Shown piece after piece: positions 17,473-25,806 of a stretch of DNA of 64,000 nt. The stretch comes from DASPWW01 sp963803425 (GTDB lineage: Bacteria; Actinomycetota; Thermoleophilia; Solirubrobacterales; 70-9), in assembly GCA_963803425.1 (NCBI GenBank), contig CAWDMA010000001.1:1364001-1428000 (forward strand), given 5' to 3'. The notes under the pieces were generated by a model, which had not been told where the DNA came from, searched no databases, and worked only from the letters and a program-made list of their open reading frames with translations. Position 1 is the stretch's first letter. Each line of letters starts with the position of its first letter. The translations under genes were made by a program, and so were the position numbers.

Positions 17473-17916
17473 TCAGGTGGGAGCGGTGGAGCGGCCGACC
17501 CGCCCGGCCACCGACCACAGCAGCACCGCGACCCCGACCAGGAGCCCGTCGACGATGAAGTTGAGCAGGTAGGCGAACACGTCCTGGTCGAAGACGAAGA
17601 AGCCGAGCGCCGCAAGCGACGAGCCCGTCTTCCCGGCGGCGAGCACGAGCAGCAACGGGCGGTAGCGGACGACGTCCGTCTGCACGACGACGCAGATCCC
17701 GGTGATCACGACCATGTACGCGAACCCGAGGGCCAGCCACAGTCGCTCCTCCGTCTCGGGGGCGCGGGGGAAGTTGCCGAACCACTCGCCCACGTCCGAG
17801 AGCACGTCGAGGACGCCGTCCGGGGCGACGATGAACAGGAGTCCGACGACGGCGAAGCTCGCCGCAAGCAGGCGCAGGTTGAGTACGACGAACCTCTCGG
17901 CGCGGGCGCCGCTCAT
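17473..17916 (-). CDS. Four-helix membrane protein upstream of the GMC oxidoreductase
   Basis: 147 residues with four hydrophobic helices (about 15-33, 62-81, 87-105 and 113-133). Not recognised. It ends 60 bp before the GMC start, same strand and same reading frame, so the pair is probably one operon; a membrane partner for the oxidoreductase is plausible but unproven. Divergent from gatC with only 26 bp between starts. Confidence 0.7.
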   Translation of the reverse strand: MSGARAERFVVLNLRLLAASFAVVGLLFIVAPDGVLDVLSDVGEWFGNFPRAPETEERLWLALGFAYMVVITGICVVVQTDVVRYRPLLLVLAAGKTGSSLAALGFFVFDQDVFAYLLNFIVDGLLVGVAVLLWSVAGRVGRSTAPT

Positions 17917-17929
17917 CGACGGCGGATCC

Positions 17930-17935
17930 TATCCT
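17930..17935 (+). promoter_or_regulatory. Putative -10 (TATCCT) for gatC
   Basis: TATCCT followed by 7 nt and the GTG at 17943, inside a 26-bp divergent spacer. There is no room for a normal 5' UTR, which supports a leaderless gatCAB transcript. Confidence 0.5.
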
Positions 17936-17942
17936 TGCGACC

Positions 17943-18233
17943 GTGATCGACCGGGACCAGGTCCTGCACGTCGCCCGGCTTGCGCGGCTGCGGCTTACGG
18001 ACGCCGAGGTCGAGGAGATGGCTGAGGAGCTGTCCGGGATCCTCGACCACGTCGAGCGGATGAACAGGCTCGACATCGAGGGCGTCGAGCCGACGGACCA
18101 CGTCGTCGATCTGGAGAACGTTCTTCGCCCCGACGAGCCGCGGCCGAGCTGGCCGAAGCCGAAGGTGCTGGAGCAGGCGCCCGATCCCGCCGAGGGTGCG
18201 TTCCGGGTCCCCTCTCCCCAGGCGGAGTCGTGA
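17943..18233 (+). CDS. gatC: Asp-tRNA(Asn)/Glu-tRNA(Gln) amidotransferase subunit C
   Basis: 96 residues, normal for GatC, the small chaperone-like subunit that wraps GatA and GatB. Conserved VLHVARLARLRLTDAEVEEM and LSGILDHVERMNRLD with VEPTDHV are present. GTG start. The stop overlaps the gatA GTG start by 4 bp, giving a coupled gatC-gatA-gatB operon that supplies Gln-tRNA in the absence of a visible GlnRS. Confidence 0.93.
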   Translation: MIDRDQVLHVARLARLRLTDAEVEEMAEELSGILDHVERMNRLDIEGVEPTDHVVDLENVLRPDEPRPSWPKPKVLEQAPDPAEGAFRVPSPQAES

Positions 18234-19651
18234 CGCCCGGCCCGCTGGAGCTGACCGCCGCGCAGGCGGGCGACGCGATCCGAGCCGGGGAGCTGTCGGG
18301 CGAGGAGTGCTTCGCGGCGTGGGCCACAGCCGCCGCGGCCGACGGGCTGAACGCGTTCCTGTGGCGGGCCGAGCCGGACGGAAACGGGGCTGCGCTTCCG
18401 CCGGTTGCCGTGAAGGACATCTTCTGCACCGAGGGCGTCCCGACCACGGCGGGCTCGCGGATCCTCGAGGGGTACGCGCCGCCGTACACCGCGACCGCGG
18501 TGCGGCGGCTCGCCGAGTCGGACGTGCCCCTGCTCGGGAAGACGAACATGGACGAGTTCGCGATGGGCTCCTCCAACGAGAACTCGGGCTACGGCCCGGT
18601 GCTGAACCCGTGGGACCGCTCCCGGGTTCCGGGCGGGTCCTCCGGCGGGTCGGCGGCCGCGGTAGCCGCCGGCCTCGCTCCGTGGGCGATCGGCACGGAC
18701 ACGGGCGGCTCGATCCGGCAGCCCGCTTCGCTATGCGGGATCGTCGGGATGAAGCCCACCTACGGCGCGGTCTCACGGTACGGGATGATCGCGTTCGCGT
18801 CCTCGCTCGACCAGTGCGGCCCGCTCACCCGCGACGTCACCGACGCGGCGCTGCTGCTGTCGCTGCTGCAGGGCCGCGACCCGTGCGACTCGACGTCGGT
18901 CGGGGTCGAAGGCGGGATCGCGCTGCCGGCACGCGAGGACCTCCGCGGGCTGCGCTTCGCCGTCCCCAGCGGGTTGGCGATGGACGGCGTCGAGCCCGGG
19001 GTCCGGGAGGGGTTCGACGCCACCCTGGCGACGATCGAGGAGCTCGGCGGCGAGCTCGGCGAGGCGCCGTTGCCGAGCGCCGAGCACGGGATCTCGGCCT
19101 ACTACGTGATCGCTCCGGCGGAGGCCTCGGCGAACCTGGCCCGCTACGACGGCGTCCGGTTCGGGATCCGCGAGGACGCGGCCGAGCTGGATGCGATGTA
19201 CGAGGCGACCCGGGCGGCCGGGTTCGGCCCCGAGGTGAAGCGGCGGATCATGCTCGGCACATACGCGCTGTCCTCGGGCTACTACGAGGCGTACTACGGG
19301 CGCGCGCAGCGGGTCAGGACGCGGATCGCGGACGACTTCCGGGCGGCCTTCGAGCGATTCGACTTCGTCGTCACCCCGACCTCGCCGACCGTGGCGTTCG
19401 AGCTCGGAGCCCGCACCGACGACCCGGTGGCGATGTACATGAGCGACTACTTCACGGTCCCGATGCCGCTCGCCGGGATCCCGGCGATCTCGATCCCGTG
19501 CGGGCTGGCGGAGCCGGGCGGGGGCGGTCCCGAGCTCCCGGTTGGGTTCCAGATCGCAGGGCCGGCGTTCAACGAGAACGCGATCCTGGACGCCGCGTAC
19601 GCGCTGGAGCGTGCGATCGGGTTCGACGCGCGGCCGATGGAGGTGTCGTGA
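18230..19651 (+). CDS. gatA: Asp-tRNA(Asn)/Glu-tRNA(Gln) amidotransferase subunit A
   Basis: Glutaminase/amidase subunit, 473 residues. The Ser-cisSer-Lys triad is visible: Lys in PPVAVKDIFCTEG, cis-Ser in PGGSSGGSAAAVA, and the nucleophile Ser in GTDTGGSIRQPAS. SYG-type YGAVSRYGMIAFASSLDQ and a C-terminal PCGLAEPG segment fit GatA. GTG start overlaps gatC; its own stop overlaps the gatB GTG (GTGA), so all three are coupled. Confidence 0.95.
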   Translation: MTPGPLELTAAQAGDAIRAGELSGEECFAAWATAAAADGLNAFLWRAEPDGNGAALPPVAVKDIFCTEGVPTTAGSRILEGYAPPYTATAVRRLAESDVPLLGKTNMDEFAMGSSNENSGYGPVLNPWDRSRVPGGSSGGSAAAVAAGLAPWAIGTDTGGSIRQPASLCGIVGMKPTYGAVSRYGMIAFASSLDQCGPLTRDVTDAALLLSLLQGRDPCDSTSVGVEGGIALPAREDLRGLRFAVPSGLAMDGVEPGVREGFDATLATIEELGGELGEAPLPSAEHGISAYYVIAPAEASANLARYDGVRFGIREDAAELDAMYEATRAAGFGPEVKRRIMLGTYALSSGYYEAYYGRAQRVRTRIADDFRAAFERFDFVVTPTSPTVAFELGARTDDPVAMYMSDYFTVPMPLAGIPAISIPCGLAEPGGGGPELPVGFQIAGPAFNENAILDAAYALERAIGFDARPMEVS

Positions 19652-21136
19652 CGACCGAGTACGAGGCGGTGATCGGGCTCGAGATCCACGTGCAGCTCTC
19701 GACGAAGACGAAGATGTTCTGCTCCTGCGCGCTCTCGTTCGGGGACGAGCCGAACGTCCATACATGCCCGGTGTGCCTCGGGCACCCGGGGACGCTCCCG
19801 GTCACGAACGAGCGCGCGATCCGGTACGCGCTGATGATCGCGATGGCGCTGCAGGGAGAGGTGGCGCCGCGCTCGATCTTCCACCGGAAGAACTACTTCT
19901 ACCCCGACCTCCCGAAGGGCTACCAGATCAGCCAGTACGACATCCCGCTTGCAGCCGGGGGGCAGCTCGGCGACGTCCGGATCCATCGCGTCCACCTGGA
20001 GGAGGACGCCGCGAAGCTCACCCACCTCGGGGAGTCGGGCCGGATTCACGGCTCCGGCCAGTCGCTGGTCGACTTCAACCGCGGCGGCACCCCGCTGGTC
20101 GAGATCGTCACCGAGCCGGACCTCCGGTCCGCCGCCGAGGCGCGCACCTGGCTGCAGCTGCTCCGGACGACGATCAAGCAGCTCCGCGTCTCCGACGTGA
20201 ACATGGAGGAGGGCAGCCTGCGCTGCGACGCGAACGTCTCGGTGCGGCCGCCCGGCGTTGACGAGCTCGGGGTGAAGACCGAGCTCAAGAACATGAACAG
20301 CTTCCGCTTCCTCGAGCGCGGGATCGAGGCCGAGCTGGAGCGGCAGATCGGGCCGTTCTCGGCGAGGGCGGGACGGTCGCTCAGGAGACTCTCCACTTCG
20401 ACCCGCGGACCGGCTCGCTGACGCCGCTGCGCACGAAGGAGTACGTGCACGACTATCGCTACTTTCCCGAGCCCGACCTCGTCCCGATCGCGCCCACGGA
20501 GGAGATGCTCCGCGACGCGCGCGAGGCGCTGCCGGAGCTGCCCGCGGAGCGCCGTCAGCGGTACGTGTCCGAGCTCGGCCTGTCCGAGGACGCCGCCACC
20601 CAGCTCGCCTACGAGGCGGAGCTGGGGCGTACTTCGAGCGGGTCCTCGCAGCCGCCCGGGACCCCGCCGCGCCCGGACGCGAAGCGGAGGACGCGGCGGG
20701 CAATGATGCCGAGGCGAGAACGGTGGGGAACTGGGTCACCGGTGAGCTCGATGGCGCGCGCTGCGCGAAGCACAGATCGACGATCCGGCCGACTCGAACC
20801 TCGACGCCCGACGCGCTCGCGGCGCTGGTGGCGATGGTGCAGGCCAAGCAGGTCACCCACGGCGCCGCCAAGGACGTGCTGGCGGCGCTGGTCGCTGACG
20901 GCGGCGACCCGGCGGCGGTCGTCGAGCAGAGGGGCCTCGCCCAGATCTCGGACTCGCGGGAGCTCGAGGCTGCCGTCGCGCGCGCGCTGGAGGCGAACCC
21001 CGAGGCGGCCGAGCGAGTCCGCGATGGCAACGCGAAGGCGATCGGGCCGATCGTCGGTGCGGTGATGAAGGAGACGAAGGGGCGCGCCGACGGCGGCGAG
21101 GTGACCAGGCTGATCCGCTCGGCGCTGGGGATCTGA
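19648..21136 (+). pseudogene. gatB: Asp-tRNA(Asn)/Glu-tRNA(Gln) amidotransferase subunit B, multiply frameshifted
   Basis: GatB homology is continuous but split over reading frames. 19648-20421 encodes the N-terminal part (YEAVIGLEIHVQLSTKTK, then the conserved HRKNYFYPDLPKGYQISQYD region and VDFNRGGTPLVEIV). The frame is lost near 20353-20368 and resumes as QETLHFDPRTGSLTPLRTKEY; lost again near 20627-20631 (LGRYFERV expected); and twice more near 20753-20762 and 20803, where the second restores the frame. The final part is an intact GatB/YqeY domain ending at 21136. Three -1 and one +1 shift fit. Since GatB is normally essential with gatA and gatC intact, sequencing error is as likely as decay. 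The stem-loop repeat copy 2 lies inside. Confidence 0.85.
20663..20700 (-). repeat. Dispersed stem-loop repeat, copy 2 (inside gatB)
   Basis: Core on the minus strand (reads GGACGCGAAGCGGAGGA on plus, 20675-20691). Arms CCCGCCGCG (20663-20671) and CGCGGCGGG (20692-20700) are perfectly complementary. In the local gatB frame it encodes PGREAEDAAG in the linker before the conserved NWVTGEL segment. Confidence 0.75.
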
Positions 21137-21166
21137 CCGGGACCCACGAGAGCTAGGAGGGTGACG

Positions 21167-21622
21167 ATGGCGAGTGAGAGCAGCGCGACAACTGTGTGGG
21201 AGGGCGGCCTGGCGAAGGGCCGCGGAACGACCTCGGTGCAGAGCACGGCGATTCCTGATGTCGCGGTGTCATGGGCCGCGCGCACCGAGCGCTCCCGGGA
21301 CACGACCAGTCCCGAGGAGCTGCTCGCCGCCGCGCACGCGGCGTGCTACTGCATGGGGCTGTCCCACGAGCTCGACCAGCTCGGGAGCCCGCCGGAGCGA
21401 CTCGAGGCGACGGCCACGGTCACGTTCGTGCCGGGCGAGGGCGTGAAGTCCTCGCACATCGTGGTGACGGGTCGCGTCCCCGGGGTCGATCCGAGCGGGT
21501 TCGAGGCGGCCGCCCAGCGCGCCGGCGAGGGATGCCCGATCTCGGGGGCGATGCGGGGCAACGTCGAGATCACCGTCGACGCGACGCTCGAGGCGCACGG
21601 CGGAACGGATCGGCCCGTTTAA
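21167..21622 (+). CDS. OsmC family peroxiredoxin
   Basis: Thiol peroxidase that reduces organic hydroperoxides. 151 residues from ATG 21167. Redox cysteines in AAHAACYCMGLSHEL and in GEGCPISGAMRGN; the WEGGLAKGRGT N-terminus and SPEELLAAAHAAC are typical of the OsmC subfamily. The ATG at 21167 is chosen because AGGAGG (21153-21158) lies 8 nt upstream; a GTG at 21161 is too close. A stem-loop repeat begins right after the stop. Confidence 0.92.
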   Translation: MASESSATTVWEGGLAKGRGTTSVQSTAIPDVAVSWAARTERSRDTTSPEELLAAAHAACYCMGLSHELDQLGSPPERLEATATVTFVPGEGVKSSHIVVTGRVPGVDPSGFEAAAQRAGEGCPISGAMRGNVEITVDATLEAHGGTDRPV

Positions 21623-21663
21623 GAGCGCGCGACCTGCTCCGCTTCGCGTCCGCGCTCGCGCTC
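21623..21663 (+). repeat. Dispersed stem-loop repeat, copy 3 (after osmC)
   Basis: Core TGCTCCGCTTCGCGTCC at 21635-21651 (one change from consensus). Arms GAGCGCG (21623-21629) and CGCGCTC (21651-21657) pair. It starts immediately after the OsmC TAA, where it could act as a terminator. Confidence 0.6.
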
Positions 21664-21691
21664 GCGCGGTTTGTGGCGGCACAATGGACGG

Positions 21692-21965
21692 ATGCAGTAT
21701 GCGGTCATCGCGATCAGCTTCGGCCTCGCCACCGGGATCATCGGGAGGGCGAAGGGGAGCTCGTTCTGGATCTGGTTTGCGGTGGGACTGGTGCTCCCGG
21801 CGATCGGGCTGATCGCGGTGGTCCTGTACCGCTCCGAGAAGACCGAGCCGGAGCGCCGCTGCCCCCGGTGCGGGGCCGTTCACAAGCTGTACGTGCAGGT
21901 GTGCAGGGTGTGCGGGGAGGACCTCGTATCTGCCCGACCCGCGGGAGGTGAGACAACCCCGATAG
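21692..21965 (+). CDS. Small membrane protein with a C-terminal zinc ribbon (end uncertain)
   Basis: Residues 1-50 contain two hydrophobic helices (YAVIAISFGLATGII and FWIWFAVGLVLPAIGLIAVVL), followed by a zinc ribbon with two CxxC pairs (RCPRCGAVHKLYVQVCRVCGEDL). As written, this frame has no stop and runs into ilvB. A one-base change near 21925 would give YLPDPREVRQPR and a stop at 21965, which looks like a natural end, so that end is used. ilvB has its own promoter-like sequence and start. Alternatives: a real fusion protein. Function unknown. Confidence 0.6.
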
Positions 21966-21984
21966 CGACGGGGAAAACCCCTGC

Positions 21985-22012
21985 TTGGCAGCCACGGGCC
22001 CGTTGCTACCAT
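21985..22012 (+). promoter_or_regulatory. Promoter for ilvBN (-35 TTGGCA, -10 TACCAT)
   Basis: TTGGCA (21985-21990), 16-nt spacer, TACCAT (22007-22012), then 9 nt to ATG 22022. This is the best two-box promoter seen in the window and supports an independent ilvBN start. Confidence 0.55.
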
Positions 22013-22021
22013 CGTCGGCCC

Positions 22022-24253
22022 ATGCGCGCGGCCGATGCACTCTTCGAGGCACTGAAGGCGGAGGGCGTCAAGCACGCCTTCGGGATTCCCGGTGGCGCCA
22101 ACCTGCCGATGTACGACGCGCTGTACGACGCCGACATCGATCACATCCAGACGCGGCACGAGCAGGGCGCCGGGCACGCCGCGGAGGGGTACGCGAAGGC
22201 ATCGGGCAAGGTCGGGGTCGCGTTCGCGACGTCGGGGCCGGGTGCGACCAACCTCGTCACCGCTATCGCCGACGCCGTGATGGACTCCGTCCCGACCGTC
22301 TTCATCACCGGCCAGGTCCGCACCGACCTGATCGGCACCGACGGCTTCCAGGAGGCCGACATGACGGGGATCACGCTCCCGATCGTCAAGCACTCCTTCA
22401 TGGTCGACGATCCGCGCCAGATCCCGCAGTACGTGCACGAGGCGTTCTACATCGCCTCCTCCGGCCGCCCGGGCCCGGTCCTGATCGACGTCCCGCAGGA
22501 CCTGTCTCGGGCCGACATCGACTACGAGCCGGCGATCGGCACGCCCAGCCTCCCGGGCTACAAGCCCTCGCTGGAGGGGAACATCAAGCAGATCCGGCTG
22601 GCGGCGAAGGCGATGGCCAACGCCAAGCGCCCGGTGATCTACGGCGGCGGCGGGATCGTCAACGCGAACGCGTCCGAGGAGTTCCGGACGCTGTGCCGCT
22701 CCGACCGCTTTCCCGTCACCCTGACCGTGATGGGCCTGGGCGCGTTCCCCGCGCCCGACGAGCAGTGGCTGGGGATGCTCGGGATGCACGGCACCCGGAC
22801 CGCCAACTACGCGATGGACGAGGCCGACCTGATCGTCGCCGTCGGCTCCCGCTTCGACGACCGGATCACCGGCAAGCTGTCGGAGTTCGCCCCCAGGGCG
22901 AAGTTCATCCACATCGACGTCGACCCCGCGGAGATCTCCAAGAACGTCCCCGCCCACATCCCGATCGTCGGCGACGCCAAGGACGTGCTGCCGAAGCTGA
23001 CCAGCGAGTACCAGGCGCTGCAGCCCGACGGCGCCCGGCTCGAGGAGTGGTGGGGGAGGATCGGCGAGTGGCAGCGCGAGTACCCGCTGCGCTACGAGGA
23101 GACCACCGACTCCGAGATCAAGCCGCAGCGGATGGTCGAGGCCATGTACGAGGCCACCGGCGGCGACGCGATCATCACCTCCGACGTCGGCCAGCACCAG
23201 ATGTGGTGCGCGCAGTACTACGACTTCCCGCAGCCGCGCCGGTGGATCAACTCCGGCGGGCTGGGGACGATGGGCTTCGGCCTCCCGGCTGCGATCGGCG
23301 CCAAGGTCGCGTGCCCGGACGACACCGTCGTGTGCATGGCCGGCGACGGAAGCCTGGTGATGGTGTGCCAGGAGTTCGCCACCGCCGCCGCGCACGACAT
23401 CCCGGTGAAGGTGTTCCTGATGAACAACGGCCACTTCGGGATGGTCCGGCAGTGGCAGGAGCTGTTCTGGGAGCGCCGCTACTCCTCCGTCGAGATGGGC
23501 GACAGTCCCGACTGGGTGAAGCTCGCCGAGGCGTTCGGATGGACCGGGATGCGCTGCGACGACAAGGGCGAGCTCGGGGGCTCGATGAGGACGGCGCTGG
23601 AGACCGATGGGCCGGTGCTCCTGGACGTCCACGTGTCCAAGGAGGAGAACTGCTACCCGATGATCCCTGCGGGCGCCGCGGCACGGGACATGGTCGGGCT
23701 GATGGAGGCGGGCACCCCCGATCTGATCAAGCTCGAGGACCTCGAGGTGAGCTCCGGCCTGACTGGGCGAAAGCACGTGCTGTCGCTCCAGGTCGAGAAC
23801 AAGCCCGGCGTCCTCGCCCGGATCGCGGGGCTGTTCAGCCGCCGCGGGTTCAACATCGACACGCTCACCGTCGGCCCGACGGAGGACCCCGGGATCTCGC
23901 GGCTGACGATGACCGTGGACGGTGCGGTGCATCCGATCGACCAGGTCACGAAGCAGCTTCACAAGCTCGTCAACGTGATCAAGATCCGCGACATGGAGCC
24001 CGAGCAGACGGTCGCTCGGGAGATGGCGCTGTTCAAGGTCTCGGCGAGCGTCGAGAGCCGGGCGGAGATCATGCAGTTCGCCGAGATCTTCCGCGCCGAC
24101 GTAATCGACGTCTCGCGTCGCACCCTGACGATCGAGGTGACCGGTGACGCCGGCAAGATCGACGCGTTCGAGCGGATGGTCCGTCCCCATGGCGTGGTCG
24201 AGATGGCCCGCACGGGCGCCGTCGCGATCTCGCGCTCACGCCCGGACGCGTGA
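22022..24253 (+). CDS. ilvB: Acetolactate synthase, catalytic and regulatory subunits fused (IlvB-IlvN)
   Basis: 743 residues. Residues 1-560 are the TPP-dependent catalytic subunit: catalytic Glu in TRHEQGAGHAAEGYA (near residue 47), and the TPP/Mg motif GDGSLVMVCQEF through MNNGHFGMVRQW. After a short linker (about 565-580), residues 580-743 form a full regulatory subunit: an ACT domain (HVLSLQVENKPGVLARIAGL, FNIDTLTVG) and the IlvN C-terminal domain. In most bacteria these are two genes. Frame and sequence are continuous, with no stop. Makes 2-acetolactate/2-acetohydroxybutyrate for Val, Leu and Ile. ilvC is 14 kb away. The menF start overlaps the stop. Confidence 0.93.
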   Translation: MRAADALFEALKAEGVKHAFGIPGGANLPMYDALYDADIDHIQTRHEQGAGHAAEGYAKASGKVGVAFATSGPGATNLVTAIADAVMDSVPTVFITGQVRTDLIGTDGFQEADMTGITLPIVKHSFMVDDPRQIPQYVHEAFYIASSGRPGPVLIDVPQDLSRADIDYEPAIGTPSLPGYKPSLEGNIKQIRLAAKAMANAKRPVIYGGGGIVNANASEEFRTLCRSDRFPVTLTVMGLGAFPAPDEQWLGMLGMHGTRTANYAMDEADLIVAVGSRFDDRITGKLSEFAPRAKFIHIDVDPAEISKNVPAHIPIVGDAKDVLPKLTSEYQALQPDGARLEEWWGRIGEWQREYPLRYEETTDSEIKPQRMVEAMYEATGGDAIITSDVGQHQMWCAQYYDFPQPRRWINSGGLGTMGFGLPAAIGAKVACPDDTVVCMAGDGSLVMVCQEFATAAAHDIPVKVFLMNNGHFGMVRQWQELFWERRYSSVEMGDSPDWVKLAEAFGWTGMRCDDKGELGGSMRTALETDGPVLLDVHVSKEENCYPMIPAGAAARDMVGLMEAGTPDLIKLEDLEVSSGLTGRKHVLSLQVENKPGVLARIAGLFSRRGFNIDTLTVGPTEDPGISRLTMTVDGAVHPIDQVTKQLHKLVNVIKIRDMEPEQTVAREMALFKVSASVESRAEIMQFAEIFRADVIDVSRRTLTIEVTGDAGKIDAFERMVRPHGVVEMARTGAVAISRSRPDA

Positions 24254-25662
24254 CGCGGGCCTCCGCGGACCGCGCTCGCACGCTCCTCCTCCACAGCTTC
24301 GCCGGCGCGGTCGCGGACGCCCTGGAGCGGGGCCGCCGCACGCTCGCGACCGCGACGATCGAGGTCGACGAGCTCGACCCGAGTGCCGCCGCGTTCGGGT
24401 CCCGGATGGCGTCCGATCGATGGTTCTGCTGGGAGCAGCCCGACCGGGGCGGGTTCGCGATCGCCGGCATCGGGTCGGCGTGGGAGGCCGCCTCGCGCGG
24501 CCCGGACCGGTTCGCGCACGCGCAGGCTTCGTGCGCGGAGATCGCCCGCGACCGCGTCTCGACCCAGCCCGAGCAGCTCCCCGAGGGCTCCGGACCGGTG
24601 TGGTTCGTGGGGTTCGCCTTCGAGTCGGACGGTGGAGGCGCGCCGCAATGGTCGTCGCTGCCGCCTGCGCTCGCGGTGATGCCGGAGCTGGCGCTGTCGC
24701 GATCCGCGGCCGGCTGCCATCTGACCCTGGCGGCGGTGATCGGCCCCGACGACTCGGCGGATCGGCACGTGGCGCGGGCGAGGGCGAGGGTCGAGTCCCT
24801 GCACGAGCCGGCACTGCCGATGCTCGATCCGCATCCGGCGGCCGAGCCGGCGATCCGCAGTGCCCGTCCGCCGAGCGCGTTCGAGGAGGCGGTCGAGCGG
24901 GCGGTGGCGCGGGTCCGGGAGGGCGGGGTGGAGAAGGTTGTGCTTGCGCGCGAGGTGCTGGTCGAGGCACCCGCGGCGCACGAGCCCGCCGCCCTGTACG
25001 GAGCGATCCGGGAGCTGTTCCCGTCCTGCTTCTGCTTCTGTGCGGGCACGCCGAAGGCGGCGTTCCTGGGCGCCAGCCCTGAGCTGCTCGTCCGCCGCAG
25101 CGGCGCGGTTGCCGCCACCGCGGCCCTCGCCGGCTCCACCCGCCGCAGCGCCGATCCCTCGATCGACGACCATCTCGGCGAGCAGCTCCTGCACAGCGAC
25201 AAGGACCGTCACGAGCACGAGATCGTCGTGCGCCGGATCGAGCGTGCGCTGCGCCCCCACTCGGTCTGGGTGGAGGCCGCCCCCGAGCCCGGGCTCGTCC
25301 GGGTCGCCAACATCCAGCACCTCGCCACGCCGATCCACGCCCAGCTCGCCGAGCCCCGCTCGGCGGTCGAGCTGGCCGGCCTGCTCCACCCGACACCGGC
25401 CGTCGGCGGTGAGCCGCGCGAGCCTGCGCTCGCCGCGATCGCCGAGCTGGAGGGGATGGATCGCGGCTGGTACGCGGGCCCGGTCGGGTGGATGGACGCG
25501 GCCGAGGACGGCGAGATGTGCGTCGCCCTGCGCAGCGCCCTGATTCGCGACCGAACGGCGCACCTGTACGCGGGCGGCGGGATCGTCGCCGCCTCCGACC
25601 CGGCCGCCGAGCTCGCCGAGACCGAGGTAAAGCTGGGGGCGCTGCTGCCGCTGCTGACCTGA
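24250..25662 (+). CDS. menF: Isochorismate synthase (menaquinone)
   Basis: Converts chorismate to isochorismate, the first step of the menaquinone route. 470 residues. The chorismate-binding C-terminal domain is complete: EKVVLAREVLVEAP, FLGASPELLVRRSG, ALAGSTRRS, LLHSDKDRHEHEIVV, VANIQHLATPI and YAGGGIVAASDPAAELAETE. With menD, menC, menA, menB and menE elsewhere in the window, MenF is a better call than a salicylate/siderophore enzyme. The GTG start overlaps the ilvBN stop (GTGA), an unusual coupling of two unrelated pathways. Confidence 0.9.
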   Translation: MTRASADRARTLLLHSFAGAVADALERGRRTLATATIEVDELDPSAAAFGSRMASDRWFCWEQPDRGGFAIAGIGSAWEAASRGPDRFAHAQASCAEIARDRVSTQPEQLPEGSGPVWFVGFAFESDGGGAPQWSSLPPALAVMPELALSRSAAGCHLTLAAVIGPDDSADRHVARARARVESLHEPALPMLDPHPAAEPAIRSARPPSAFEEAVERAVARVREGGVEKVVLAREVLVEAPAAHEPAALYGAIRELFPSCFCFCAGTPKAAFLGASPELLVRRSGAVAATAALAGSTRRSADPSIDDHLGEQLLHSDKDRHEHEIVVRRIERALRPHSVWVEAAPEPGLVRVANIQHLATPIHAQLAEPRSAVELAGLLHPTPAVGGEPREPALAAIAELEGMDRGWYAGPVGWMDAAEDGEMCVALRSALIRDRTAHLYAGGGIVAASDPAAELAETEVKLGALLPLLT

Positions 25663-25711
25663 TCGGGTCCGCGTGAAGGCGCGTCGCCGCCGGATCGGCT
25701 ACGGTTCGGAG

Positions 25712-25764
25712 CCCGGTTCCAGGGAGCCGGGAGGCGTTGATGGGTGCGGGCAGGGCCGCGCACC
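25712..25764 (+). other. Structured leader before the beta-helix gene
   Basis: The 144-bp gap before 25807 holds two stem-loops: CCCGGTTC/GAGCCGGG (25712-25731) and GGTGCG/CGCACC (25743-25764, stem extended inward by GGC/GCC). A TACGGT about 25700 could be a -10, giving a transcript leader near 100 nt. No known riboswitch motif was recognised. Confidence 0.4.
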
Positions 25765-25806
25765 GATCGCGATCGGAAACAGCGGGAGACCTTTGAGAGG
25801 AGAGTC

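Noticed and set aside
21269..24190. Long open frame antisense to ilvBN
   Set aside because: Composition is Arg/His/Gly-rich without family motifs; long antisense frames arise from high GC at third positions.
25664..25806. Riboswitch (considered c-di-AMP or c-di-GMP type) before the beta-helix gene
   Set aside because: The conserved single-stranded elements of those classes were not found; only plain stem-loops are visible.
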